Source: Crocodylus rhombifer (Eukaryota > Chordata > Crocodylia > Crocodylidae). Taken from it: a stretch of 64,000 nt of DNA. Positions 1 through 11,693 of this stretch are shown piece after piece (the first letter of the stretch is position 1; each line of letters begins with the position of its first letter). A program made the translations under genes and the position numbers. The stretch covers positions 117,650 through 181,649 of the forward strand of contig JAVSML010001089.1 in NCBI GenBank assembly GCA_038503035.1. Direction: 5' to 3'. A model generated the notes under the pieces. That model made no database searches. It was not told the origin of the DNA and was given only the letters and a program-made list of their open reading frames with translations.

Positions 1-845
1 GATGCCTACACAGTCAGATGGATTGTAAATTGGCTGAAGGGTCGTACTCAGACGGCAGTGGTGGGCGGGTGTTTTTTGACCCGGAGGGAAGTGGGCAGTG
101 GAGTCCCCCAGGGCTCAGTCCTTGGGCCTGCACTGTTCAATTTCTTTATTAGGGACTTGGAGGAAGGAGTGAAAAGCAGCCTGATTAATTTTCTGATGAT
201 ACCAAGATTTGGGGTGAGGTGAGCATGCTAGTAGGGAAAGACAGATTACAGCAGGACCTGGACAGGTTACAGGGGTGGGCTAACGAAAATAGGATGGGTT
301 TCAATACTGACAAGTGCAGGGTGCTGCACTTGGGCAGTAGGAACCAGCAGCACACTTATAAGCTGGGAAACTCCCTTCTTGAGAGCACGGTGGCAGAAAG
401 GGATTTTGAAGTCATTACTGACTCCAAGATGAACATGGGCCGACAATGTCAGGTCATGGTCAGTAGGGCTAACCGTACCTTGTCCTGCATCCACAGATGC
501 ATCACAAGCAGGGCCAAGGAGGTGATCCTCCCCCTCTATGAGGTCAGGCCTCAGCTGGAGTACTGTGTCCAGTTCTGGGCGCCGCACTTCAGGAGGAATG
601 TGGACAGCATTGAGAGGGTCCAGAGGAGGGCCACTCACATGATCTGGGGACAGCAAGGCAGACCGTACGAAGAGAGGCTATGGGAACTGAACCTCTTCAG
701 CCTTTGCAAGAGAAGGCTGAGGGGGGACCTGGTGGCCGTCTATAAACTTACTAGGGGGGGACCAGCAGGGTTTGGGAGAGACCTTGTTCCCCTGAGCACC
801 CCCCAGGGTAACGAGGAACAATGGCCACAAGTTGTTAGAGAGTAG
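1..845 (+). pseudogene. CR1 ORF2 remnant: reverse transcriptase palm to C-terminal region
   Basis: ORF2 of CR1 encodes an endonuclease and a reverse transcriptase that copy the element RNA at a nicked chromosomal target. Seen here: the GVPQGSVLG box near 100-125, then a one-base frame change before the YXDD-type catalytic box, which reads F-S-D-D at 189-200 in the new frame. That frame stays open to 845 through the thumb and C-terminal region (KCRVLHLG, LEYCVQFWAPHF, VQRRATHMI, YEERLWELNLFSLCKRRLRGDL). The Ala-to-Ser change before DD and the frameshift mean it cannot make an active enzyme. Homology is by family resemblance to the other CR1 copies in this window. Confidence 0.9.
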
Positions 846-1071
846 GTTTAGACCAGACATCTGAAGGCACTACTTCACAGTCAGGGTGGCTAGGATCTGG
901 AACCAACTTCCAAGGGAAGTGGTGATGGCTCCTACCCTGGGGGTCTTGAAGAGGAGGCTTGACGTCTACCTGGCTGGAGTCATTTGAGCCCGGTTTTCTC
1001 TCCTACAGGGCAGGGGGTTAGACTTGAAGATCTACAAGGTCCCTTCCAACCCTACTTCTATAAATCTAAAA
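1..1071 (+). mobile_element. CR1 LINE, 3' part, truncated by the window edge
   Basis: This is a non-LTR retrotransposon of the CR1 clade. The window opens inside the reverse transcriptase palm and runs to the 3' untranslated tail, whose last ~80 bases carry the usual CR1 end (GGGGGTTAGACTTGAAGATCT, then AAGGTCCCTTCCAACCCT) and a decayed ATTCTATG-type tip near 1060-1071. The 5' end lies outside the window. The copy is defective, with at least one frame break and stop codons after 845. Confidence 0.93.
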
Positions 1072-3423
1072 GGGAACTAATACATTGGGCATTAAGAAAC
1101 CGAACAAATGAAGTTCTCTTGTCTTTAGCACCTGATTCCTACAGTGCACAGCATACTGTGGGGATCAGGAGAAGCTGTCAATTTCCAAATTGTTGTTGAT
1201 GAAAATGAAGAATCTTTAGAAAAGAAAGGAATAGGCACATGAATCAGGCAAGTAGCAGTGATTTGGGCTATTCAGCTCTGCTCAGGTGTGAAATGTGAAC
1301 TTTGAAGGCAACAGATGGAAGGCAGCAACCTTAAAAACATGGAGGTGTCTGAGAACACTATGATTGCACATCAGAGCAAAGCCTCCTCTGTACATCTACA
1401 AAGAAATGATGTGGATGGGTGTCTATTTTTTAGGACATAACAACACTACAATTAATAGATGGGGGTGGGGGGATTGATTTTGCCTTACACAACTGAACAG
1501 AATTTAGCTAAACCACCATAGACTAAATGGATGCATCAGGCTGTGTCTAGCAGTTAGTCAGAGCTGGCCACTCAAAAGTTTCTACAACACCCCGATCTCC
1601 GAGTATATAGAAAACTGCAACCTGAAGCATTTCAGATACTGATGCATCATAACTGTTGGCAAATAGTAATTACTGTGGAATTCTAGGCTGTACAGGAAAA
1701 ATGGAATGGAAATGGAAAATTATTGGATGGCATATATAAAAGCTTGTATAAGGAAGGAGATACCACAGTTGTTTCCGTGAGGTTTTCAGTGATCTGTAGT
1801 ATAATTTTGTAGTATAAAAACTCAGTATTATAGAATTAGGTCTGAACAAGTATTCTGCAAAAGGAATGGTTGAAAAACTTCTGAACAAAATTTGGGTGGA
1901 AAACTGGGGTTCTTGACTGAATGAAAAAAATGTCACAAAAGGTAAAAGCCCCCTCAAGATGTTTTTGATTTCCACCAGACTGAACACATGCAAGTATTCA
2001 TTCTATGATGACTAAACATTTTTTTATTTAAAAAAAAGAATCTATTTTTTCTGACCCATGCTATCCAGTGAGTTTGTACTACAGACAGTCCACATTTGTG
2101 GGAAGGACAGTGTGGCAGTCAGATGTGGCAAGCTGAAATTGTCACAACTCAGGGGTGCTGATATATAGTCTGATATATTTTTCTTGGATTACCTGCACAG
2201 TACTTTTCCTGTATGATTTGGCAGTTTCTTTACATCTCAGAAATAGAAAAAAAATCTTGCCCTGTAAACACCATCAATTAAACATAATGCAATCTCCCTC
2301 TGAACAATCTCCCTCCCTCTGTTTCTTTTCTCTCACTGATGCCATTTTAAATTTACCATATAAATCTAGCCATTTCCCCTCCACATTTATTATTCATTAA
2401 TTTAAATTGACTTGAGAAACCTCTCTGTGATCATCATAGGCATTTGAAGCCTCATGTCCTAGTTCTTTTAGTAAGAGAGGTGGAAAACCCTGGGTTATTT
2501 GGGCATAGCAAAGAGAAGGCGTTCGCTCACTGATTTTTAGCAGGCAAACACTCCTATTCTGTAACTTTCCTGAGATTATTAGCCCTTCCAATGCTTCTGT
2601 GCTTGAATTCATTATAGCCTCTCTCTGCAGCCCCCGAGATTATAATGTTATTCAGGCAGTGTTGTTACAAAGAAAGGGACCTTTTCCTTTCAGTGTGTGC
2701 ACTGAACTAGAAGGCAGTGATTTACAGCATGCCTCAGAGAAAGCAAGAAGTCAAGGGATGCTGTAGATTGCATTCATAAAAACCACCGGGCTGGCACTTT
2801 GTGGAGCTTCCTTGTGGGCAGCCCATTGGAATTCCAGGCAGATGCTAGCCTTCCTGATTACAGACGCTTTGCTTTAACTAAGTCTGCTTGTGTCTGAGGC
2901 CTATTTTTGCTCATATTAGAGCTAGGACAAGCGCCAAAATTCAGATCTAAATCCAGTCTTCTCTCAAGCTCAGGACTGGTTTGAGGCAGGATTTTGTTTC
3001 AGCCCAGTGTATAGATGGAAACCAGCTTTGAGGTTTGGATTCAGGGGTGAGGAGTTCTGCTTGGGGGTTATTTGAAAGAATGGGAGAAGAGGTCAAAAGT
3101 GAAAACAAACGACACATGAGGAATATTGCATATTTCAGAAATCTCCCAACACACATTAAGGGGCATGTGCAAAATCCTGAGGATTTTTCTTGGGGGAAGG
3201 TGAAATGATTGAATGAATGGAGGGATTGTTTTATTGTGTCTCGGTGTTTAGAAAGAGGGGATGGTTTGTAGCAGGCCCGTACTATTGGGAGGGACCAAGG
3301 AGAGAGTGTTCTACAAATGTCTGGGTCAGCTCCTTACTTGGCCATTGGTTCTGTTTTATGTTGAATCATCCTGTTTTTAAACCCTTTGTCCCCTGTCCAT
3401 GTCCCAGTCTTCTCTTCTCCAGG
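1072..3423. other. No recognised feature
   Basis: This is AT-rich anonymous DNA with only short reading frames that lack family motifs. I see no repeat ends, RNA gene or convincing exon. Confidence 0.5.
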
Positions 3424-3737
3424 GATTGTTCAGCCTGGAGAAAAGAAGACTTGGGGGGACTTGGTTGCAGCCGATAAGTATATTGGGGTGTACATCACGA
3501 CTTGGGGGAGCATCTATTCACCACGGCCCCCCAGGGGAAGACAAGAAATAATAGACACAAGCTGATTGAAGATCTTTACTAGCCGAGAGCTGAGGGTTTG
3601 GTCATCCACCCTGGTGAGCTTCAAAAAATGTCTTGATATCCATCTTGCTGGGGTCATTTGATCCCATCAGTCATGTGCAGAAGGGCTGGACTAGAAGATC
3701 TGTAAGGTCCAGTCCAGCCCCTAACAACTACGAAAAT
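3424..3737 (+). mobile_element. CR1 LINE 3'-end fragment
   Basis: The order of blocks matches the CR1 3' end: 'TTCAGCCTGGAGAAAAGAAG', a degenerate RT C-terminus, 'CTTGCTGGGGTCATTTGATCC', then 'GGGCTGGACTAGAAGATCTG' and 'AAGGTCCAGTCCAGCCCC'. It is 5' truncated and strongly diverged, so older than the copies at 33597 and 43789. Confidence 0.82.
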
Positions 3738-6540
3738 ATTTTTAAATGAAGATCAGGCTGCAAAAAGTCCTATTTGTTTGTAGAAATACACCTCAATCAT
3801 TTGTCCTTGTGACTCTATTGGCTGTGGCCAGAGGTAGGGCAGTGCACAGCCAGGAAGAGCAGGGTACCAAGCCAGTCAGGGAGGTAGGGAAGTGATCTTT
3901 TTGTGGCCTCACCCCTTGCTGCTGACTGGCCAAGGAGGTTTAAACCCTGCCCCTCACCACTGATTGGCCAATGGGGTCAATGGTTTCCCCCTCTGCCCCC
4001 GCCCCTCAAACTAAGGGGATGTCTTGTATTCTAGGGCTGGGTCAGTAGTCACCCTATTACTCCTTCATCCTGCATGGAGTGGTCTGCTGAGCCTATGGTG
4101 TGAACTCCGGTCCAGCTATAGATCCTACCCTGCAGCACTCAGCACTCCCTAGGACCAGCTCTAGACTCCTCCTAGCTTTGAGGTCTGCCTCACAAGATAG
4201 TCTTTTCTCCTGTGGCTTTTCTAAGGGGTTGCAGCAGGAATTTTGAATTATTCTGTTCAAGTTTATACAATTCGCACAGCACTGAAGATAAGTACCCTAC
4301 TGTACTTTGCAACAGGGACAGATGAAGTGAGCGCTGGCTCATAAAAGTTGATTCTATATATCTCTGATTTAGTTAGTCTATAAGGTGCAAAATCTACCTT
4401 GGCTCCAGCTAGTTAAATGCCATTGTTTTTAGGATCATGTAAAGATTGATTTATACTAACATATTTGTGATCAAAGAAGCATGAGCTCTATACATAGGGA
4501 TGATGACTGTTAAGTAATTGAAGGGAACTACACTGTCACAATAAATGTGAGTTATTCCATTTTTCAAATGTAGCAGAAATGGAACAGAAGCAAACTCATT
4601 CTTTCCTTAGGGTTTCAGGCTGATTTTAATTCAGAATGTGTGTGATGACAGCCTATTGTATTATTAAAGAAATTAAATGCCAGCACTGAACTAGTGAAAC
4701 AGGAAAGCTAATTAAGATAGCCAGCAGTTCAAACAAAGCCACAACCTATTTTGAACAGAGGTGTTTAAGTGTGATAACCCTTTCTACGTTGCACTTCAAA
4801 TGATCTTTAAGTATGTGCTGCAGGGCATGGTTCTGTCTGTAACAAAACCTAGCTCAGATGGCTTATTTACATGCTCTGATTAGCATCTTCCTTTCTGACG
4901 CGTGGAGCCAACCATTGATTAAAGCCACAGAAGGTATTTGCATGTACTGCGTAGCTTGGCTACAAAATTGCCTGAGTACTTGATCAGATTTAAATCAATC
5001 AGTGGGGAATGCCTGACTAAAGAAAAATTGGCAAGTACCCTGATGGGATCATTTCAAAAGAATGTCCTTTCACATGTAAACGTGTAACTGGTCCTTTATG
5101 TAGATTTGTTACTGTGCTTCCTAGTTCCATAGTGCTATATGCTTTCCAGATCATCCGATTCCCTCTGTATTTCCTATACTACCACTACATGCATGACCCA
5201 TTATGGACATCATCTTTCAGGTAGGAACTGGTCATCGACAGCACTGGGTTTCTCTTAGTGGCTTGTGGAAGTATGTAATAGATATGGATATAAAGCAGCT
5301 ATTATCATTTTTTTTCATTACAAACTTTTATCTGATGTTCATGGCTATAGAATCTGCAGATGTTTCAAGTTTTATATTAAAGCAGTAGTCAAGAGTCTCT
5401 GAGGACTTGAATCAAATACGAAGTGTATAGCAAGCAAATCTCTATAAAACGTATTGCTTGGAGCAACCTTGCATGGACTGAGAGATTGACTAGATGACAC
5501 AAGGATAGGTCTTGTTCTAACTTTAAGTTTCTGATTATAAAGTAGTTATTCATTATGGTGTCAAGTGGTTTATGCAGGCCCCCCTAAACAAGGGGCAATA
5601 AAAACTCGATGGCATTTTTCTTTCACCATCCCTCTTGTTTATGCCACTTATTTTATATGATTGGGTTCCCTTCTTTATCTACATCCTGGGGTTTTTCCTT
5701 CTTCAAGTACATTAGTTACTATGGGAACAGGAGTCCTAGAGCAGCATTTGATTTGTTTCTGGGAAGGGGCTATACCAGACGTCTACCCTGAAGCTTGAGG
5801 AATCCTGTGGTTCCCTTTAAACCTTTCTCCTGAGCTGCCCACCAGCTATAGACTGTTGCACTGAGCCTCACCGTAGCTGAGTTGTTTTGCAATTGTTATT
5901 TCTGGCAACCCCAGTTAAGAAAGGCCTGTGTTAGTGCAGACAGGAAGTAACAGGGACATCAAGACCTAGACCTCTGAGCATGGTGTTTAAATAAGATCCT
6001 CCTTGCCTCTGAAGTCATGGTGGATCCAGCCTGCACTGGACACCTGGAATGACTTGCTGTACTATAACTCTCACAACTGCATCCTCCTGTGAGGCTAATA
6101 CAACTTCCTTAGCTCTGTATTGAGCACTATTTGTTTGCTGGGCAATCTGCTTTAGGATTCTAAAACCCATGCAGGCCAGCCCCTTACCCTTTCTAAAAAA
6201 ACAATCATTTTGATTATTTTGGGCTGCCACTATGGGATAATTTTACCCGTTAAAAGTTACTCCCTACATAATGGATGCTGTGTTTCAAAGTGGCACAGAA
6301 ATAGAATATGTTGAAGACCTTGAAAGATGAGAACCGGCAGCCTGCTATGTTCAGGCATTGTTATAATTGCTGCTGTGGGGTGTGCAGGATGTGATTTGCA
6401 CCCTGGTGGTCCTGTGGGTACCAAGATTAGCTGCTCATTTCAATTAGTGATACAGAAGGAATTGACTTAATCAGAATAGGAGCTTGGCTCATCCCTGTTG
6501 GCACAAGGATTGTGTTTGTTACCTACCCCCAGCAGGGACC
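3738..6540. other. No recognised feature
   Basis: Anonymous DNA. About 3820-4080 is richer in G+C and contains two copies of a TGGCCAAKGRGGTYWA-like string (3928 and 3965), but no transposon end or exon is recognisable. Confidence 0.4.
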
Positions 6541-6715
6541 ACAAAGGCTGGATTAACCCTTTAGTGGGCCCCAGGCAACCAAACTCCTGGGCCCCTACTT
6601 AATACTGTATATTTATATTACTTTTTTCACTCAGTTTTTATAATATGTAAAATAAGCACAACTGGGCCCCTTCTTCACTTGTGGCCCTTATGCATGTGCC
6701 TAGTTTGCTGTGCTT
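6541..6715. repeat. Possible interspersed repeat, class unclear
   Basis: The GGCTGGATTAACCC...GGGCCCCAGGC stretch at the left and GGGCCCC...GTGGCCC at the right, around an AT-rich middle, resemble a non-autonomous DNA-transposon relic seen in many amniotes. No target duplication is visible. Confidence 0.3.
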
Positions 6716-6949
6716 TCACCTAGCCCTGGGGACCTCTTTACTTGATACGGATTCTTCACAGAAAAAGGCAATTGAGCGTGTGTAGCACTTCATGAACAAG
6801 GACTAGTGTCATTTGGTAATTTGATACTCGAGTTGGGGGCTTCATTTATTTCCTTAATGTTACTTACTGGCTCCATGAGATAGTATCGGGGTCCCTCACA
6901 GACGCTAAGGAATATATCCACCTCTCACTCCTGGCACGTTCTAGTACCC

Positions 6950-6985
6950 CTTTTTTACAGCTGGGAAACTGATGCACTGCGTGAT
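6950..6985 (-). repeat. Short MIR/L2-like relic
   Basis: The stretch CCCCTTTTTTACAGCTGGGAAACTGATGCA resembles the reverse complement of the MIR 3' half (CAGATGAGGAAACTGAG type). It is very short, so the call is tentative. Confidence 0.3.
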
Positions 6986-7284
6986 TCATAAAAGGGACTT
7001 GAATGAAAGGTAGATGTTTAAATTTGCAGTCCTTAAAACCCCCACTCAGCTACTGCCCAGTCGTGGAGATGCCTAAACTCCAGGGGCACCACCATTTTTC
7101 ACCTTGAAGCTCTGCTTCTGTCTCTGCTTAGAACTGCCTCCGCTCACAGGACTAAGCAGAAGGCATCTGCTTCCTCCTCAGGCTCAGTGCCGTTCCAGAA
7201 ATCAGGTGCCCCTCCTCTATCAGATAGGCTTTCTTTTACAATAGCAGGGTGCTCTCTCTTGTATATAATATCACACTGGCTGTA

Positions 7285-7395
7285 GCAATCACCCAGGATG
7301 TGAGAGGCAAGAGTTTGACTCCTGCCTTTGCCTAAGAGGATGAAAATTCATGTCACCCATCTCCCAAGCAAGTGTCCTAATAACCAGGCTGCCAG
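7285..7395 (-). repeat. tRNA-derived SINE-like fragment
   Basis: On the minus strand an A-box-like GGTTATTAGGAC is followed by a B-box-like GAGTCAAACTC. This arrangement resembles the tRNA-headed SINEs of turtles and crocodilians. It is degenerate and not a tRNA gene. Confidence 0.45.
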
Positions 7396-7671
7396 CTATT
7401 ATAGCATATGTATTGGGTGTGTATGAGGGGAGTTGCTCTTGCTCCCTCATGCTGAAGCTATGCCACTGTGCAGCAGAGAATGCAAGGTCCATTGGGACGG
7501 AGAGAAAAGGGGCAGCATGGCTTTGTAGCCTAGTGCTTAGGGATGGGGGAACCTGCCTTCCAGTGCTTGTTCCAAAGACTGTTGATGCATTGTACATAAT
7601 GTAGCTCTTGTGGAAGCAGCTCTGAAAGCTAGGGAAAGAGAGAAAGGCTGAGCTTGATTTCCTGTGGGCAC

Positions 7672-7735
7672 AGGAGGGAGTTGAATATGCTCTCCTATAT
7701 TGGGGATGAGTACTCTAACCACTGAGCTAAGAGAG
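7672..7735 (-). repeat. tRNA-derived SINE head
   Basis: The minus strand carries TAGCTCAGTGGTTAGAG (7713-7729), a very good pol III A box, and ATTCAACTCC about 30 bases on, a weakened B box. The sequence does not fold into a complete tRNA, so I read it as a SINE head rather than a gene. It may form one composite SINE with 7285-7395. Confidence 0.6.
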
Positions 7736-8349
7736 AGATGGTGGGATCTCCCCTGCTGTGCCTGGGTTTTAAAAGGGCTTAAGCATCTCCCTCAGGAAAG
7801 GGTAAAGGAACTGAAGGGAGGATCATCCTGGTAGTGCTGAGTAAGTACCTATGGTATAGACAAGACTGGGATATAAGATCTGCCCTTTTCTTTAGCATGT
7901 CGTGTTGACTGGCTCAGGTGTCTTCTTATGCAGCTGGTGTTTTTTGTGTGTCCCATGCCAAAGTACCTGACTTTTAGTATGTCTTCTGTGAGGACCCCAA
8001 GTTCCTACCTGAAGCTTCTATTCCACTGGAGTATGAGGCATGTTTATGGGAGAGGATATACATATGTATGGCACAAAGCAGTGTTGAACAGAGATACCCT
8101 GGGTTTTGGAACTGGAAACATGTTGGGCACATGAGCACAATGTTGGCCCCAGGCTAATTATCTCAGAATCAGAGCTAGCTAGTCACACAATGCTAGTGCA
8201 GCATCATTACTACTTTTTTGCAATGGACCCAGAACAGAGCTAGCATGGGGTATCTATGCATTGCATTGTCTTGAATCATGCAGAAATCCCCTACAGGCTC
8301 TGCATATCCCATTTGGTGTTTCAGCATCCAACTTCCTTGTATCTTGGCT

Positions 8350-8412
8350 TCAGTGACTTGCCCAAAATCACACAGGACATTTGTTGCAGAGCTAGGAACA
8401 GATCCTATGTAT
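8350..8412 (-). repeat. MIR SINE core fragment
   Basis: AGTGACTTGCCCAAAATCAC followed by CAGAGCTAGGAACAGA is the reverse complement of the conserved MIR core (CTGTGTGACCTTGGGCAAGTCACT region). MIR is an ancient amniote/tetrapod SINE, supporting a vertebrate source. Confidence 0.65.
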
Positions 8413-8473
8413 GTCTCCTGTATCCCTGGTACAGTGTAGTTAGAGAAGACTTGCTTTCATCAAATCCAAGACC

Positions 8474-8707
8474 GTTTCAGGCTGGACATAAGGAAGAACT
8501 TCTTTACTGTCTGAGCCCTGAAGGTTTGGAACAGCCTGCCATCAGAGGTGGTTCAAGCACCTACTTTGAACACCTTCAAGAGAAATCTGGACATTTATCC
8601 TGCTGGGATCATATGACCCCTGCTGACTTCCTGCCCCTGGGGCAGGAGGCTGGACTTGATAATCTTCCAAGGTCCCTTCCAGCCCTAATGCCTATGAAAT
8701 CTATGAA
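8474..8707 (+). mobile_element. CR1 LINE 3'-end fragment
   Basis: Starts at TTTCAGGCTGGACATAAGGA and ends in AATGCCTATGAAATCTATGAAA. It contains GGGCAGGAGGCTGGACTTGA and CCAAGGTCCCTTCCAGCCC, the standard CR1 3' tail. The C-terminal codons and 3' UTR are all that remain. Confidence 0.88.
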
Positions 8708-10926
8708 ACTTGGAACTGTGAGGATGCAAAATAGCTAATTTGATGTGTCTTCCAAACCATGGTCGGTCAAATATTCCCCTTCAAAACTAGTTGTGCCTGC
8801 TGTCATCTTGATCAGTTTTTCTAGTTCCTGATTGTAGTGGCTTTTGATCAGGCCACTTCAGCAAGGCAGCCCTCTCAACCTGGTGTGAATTGAGTCCAAA
8901 CCCTGTATTAAGTGTCCTATCCATAAAAAGAAATTTATGAGTTTTGTTTTAGCTGGCCAAATCCATCATATATTACACATGAGCCCTCCATTATTTTGTT
9001 CCCCTCCTCCCCCCATTTGGAAATTCAACACAATACTTTCCCCTTCCTTCCTTTCCAAAGGCAGCCACTCAAAAGCATTAATGTTTAAAGAAAAGTTTTC
9101 TCTATGAAGAAAGGTCATTTTCCCAGTGCAGTGAAATAACTAAAGTGGTGACAGAGCAGGCTTTTGGCCACTATTAATCCTCTGATGCCTCCCTGACCAA
9201 AATACATATAGGTTGAAGCGATGTTTTTACCTGTCTGCTGTACTTAACACCTGATGGGAAGAAGCTTGTAGTTGCTTATATCTGTGGTTGACATAATGCT
9301 CCATAAAGACTTTCTAAACTTACCATCTCTCATAAAGTGAAAATTAATTCTGATTGAATGCCCTGCTTCAGTGGACTGCAGATAAGATGAATGGGGAATT
9401 ACTGGCTAAGGCAGGGCTCACGTAATGTGTTTTAAACGGTGGTGTCCCTGGGCACTTGATCTATTAATGGGTTTTGTAATGCTGTTATTTTGTAACTAGA
9501 ACAGCAGGGGCTGTTACCTTATATTGCAGAGCACCTGCATGAGGAGGAGGAAGCGGAGCTGACTAGTGCTGACCCAGTTTTTGCTCATTTGTGCATACGA
9601 GGCATGCCCTGGGTGCTTTCCAAGTCCATTTTTGGAAGCACCGTTCTTCAAGCACAGAGCCATTTCAGGGTGAAGTGAAAGCTATAGCACAGAGTTGGAG
9701 GTGCATGTGGGACTACGTTTGTACCTTGGGGAAATGCTTGGATTTTATTTTTTAATGATGTTTGTGTCTGTTTGCTCTGACGTTGCATGGCAATCAGTGG
9801 CAACAGGAATCAGTGATAGAATCTAGGACTGATTCTTTGTTTCTTCCAATATCCTCAGGACATCTTCAGCACAGCATCCTGCAGCAGGAGTTCCTAATTT
9901 GAAGAAAAGGTTTAGACTAAAGGCCAAGTGCACTGCTTTTAAAGTACTGTAACTGGATTGCTTCCCAGCCTGGGCACAAATTGCAGTAAGGTAAAGGAAG
10001 GTGGGGGCTCTCCTCTACATCAGCTGCTCTGTGGTAACAGCCTGTGTGCTAAATGAAAACTTGGTAACTTGCCCCACTTTCACTGTCAGAACTAGAAGGG
10101 TATTGATTGCTGTGACCTATCTTGGCCTATGCATTTAGCAGAGTGCCTAGACTTCAGTACTGGGTAGACCATGAAGGGGTATGAAGGACTTCTTACTGTC
10201 CTGTGTAGTTATACATACCAAGGGACAATTACTGTTGTAATCAACATTTTATTTTTACGCTGATGTGCATATACCAGGATGTGGAGTAGACATATGATCA
10301 CCAGCTCTCTCCAGGTTAAGTGGATGCTAATCATGCCATTATAGCAACTCACCACTAGGTGGTAGAAAAGCAAACAGCTACCATGAGATGGAAGGATAGG
10401 ATCTTTTTCTGGGGTAATTCTGTGCTGGATTTAAATGAATTTCACTGCCTTGCTATCATGTATCGTGTCTTTCTTACACCACTGTGAAGACAAATTACAC
10501 TTAGGCAGAAGAATTGTGTGTCCAGGGCCAGAATCCTATTTGCCTGATTAGATGTTATATAACTAAGTACCTGCAGGTTTCATCTTCAGTAGTATTATTT
10601 TTTCTGATTGAGATAATCTCCCGATGCATTTTAATTTTTGAAACAGTGCCTGCATGTTACAGGGATGAGCATGGCACATACATACATAAATAAACAAAGC
10701 AGGACAAATACTACATTTATACAATATCCAGTGTGGTTGCTGCTAAACAACCCCTGTTTCCCAAGATTGTTTCTCTCAGCATTTTTAGTATATGTCTCCA
10801 CTTTTCTCCTGTCTCAGAGACATTCCCATAGATTTAGGCAGGGCCTTGAGAAGCAGCCTACGCATAAGAGAAGATGAGTACGTTTCAAGGAGGCTCTTTC
10901 AATAGCTCTTTTATGCCTGAGAAAAC
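8708..10926. other. No recognised feature
   Basis: Anonymous DNA with short uninformative reading frames. I see no repeat family, RNA gene or exon that I can support. Confidence 0.5.
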
Positions 10927-11375
10927 TGGACCATTTACCGGCATAACCACTTCCACTTGTGCTGCCAGAGAAAGATACTAAAGATCAAGTGGCAGGACAA
11001 GATTCTGGATACTGAGGTGCTTGGAAGATCAACTCTCCCCAGTATTCACACCCTGCTGAACCTGGCACAGCTAAGATGAGCTGGCCACCTCTCATGAATG
11101 CCTGACACTCGCCTGCCAAAGAAAGTCTTTGATGGCGAACTGTCAAATGGAGTACACTTTCGTGGCTCACCTCACCAAAGAAGTGGTACAAGGAGGCCCT
11201 AAAGGTGTCCTTAAAGAGTTTCGGCATCTACCCAGAGTCGTGGGAGCAAACTGCTTGCTGTTGTCCATCTGGAGGTCCCAAATTCAGAACAGAGCATTGG
11301 CCTTTGAACAGCAATGCACAGCAGAAGCAATGAAGAAATGTGCAGCCAGGAAAATGAAAACCTCCCATATCTAGT
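10927..11375 (+). pseudogene. Non-CR1 LINE ORF2 C-terminal tail, frameshifted
   Basis: Translation of the + strand in shifting frames gives NHFHLCCQRKILKIKWQDKI, then LDTEVLGRSTLPSIHTLL, a stretch around AGHLS, MPDTRLPKKVFDGELSNG and later SRGSPHQRS. This order matches the segment that follows the reverse transcriptase in a class of vertebrate LINE ORF2 proteins (motifs R-W-x-G-H-x-x-R-M and R-L-P-K-x-x-x-Y-G-E-L). The exact clade (RTE-, L2- or Rex-like) cannot be settled by eye. Several stops and frame changes are present, so it is a dead fragment. The family differs from the CR1 copies that dominate the window. Confidence 0.6.
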
Positions 11376-11640
11376 CCCTATCGCTCTCTTGCCCCTGCTG
11401 CAGCAGATTGTTCAAAGCAAAGATCGGATTTATAAGTCACTTACATACTCATGTGACCTAGCCTCCACCCCCTTCGTTCCCTTCCCTTCCACTTTTTTCT
11501 CCTTCCCTTTTTCTCCCTGCTGAGGAGGCGCTCCCCCGAATAATTTTTTCTCCCTTTACTTTGATCTGCTCCCCCTGCCTTCCCTCCCCACAGACTTACC
11601 TGTTGGCCAGGGGAGGAGGGACGTGGCAGCAGCGCCACTG
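11376..11640. other. Pyrimidine-rich anonymous DNA
   Basis: The + strand is C/T-rich between 11458 and 11590. It may be the interior of the hAT-like element whose right end lies at 11693, but its left end was not found. Confidence 0.3.
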
Positions 11641-11693
11641 TGGCTTTTAAATGTCAAAGGTGATGTCCTACTTAAAAAGGTTGGAGACCACTG
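11641..11693. mobile_element. Right end of a hAT-like non-autonomous element
   Basis: Reading inwards from 11693 on the minus strand gives CAGTGGTCTCCAACCTTTTT, a typical hAT terminal inverted repeat. No matching left end was found upstream, so the extent is unknown. Confidence 0.5.

Noticed and set aside
7672..7735. Functional tRNA gene on the minus strand
   Set aside because: A box is good, but the B box is degraded and no cloverleaf forms.
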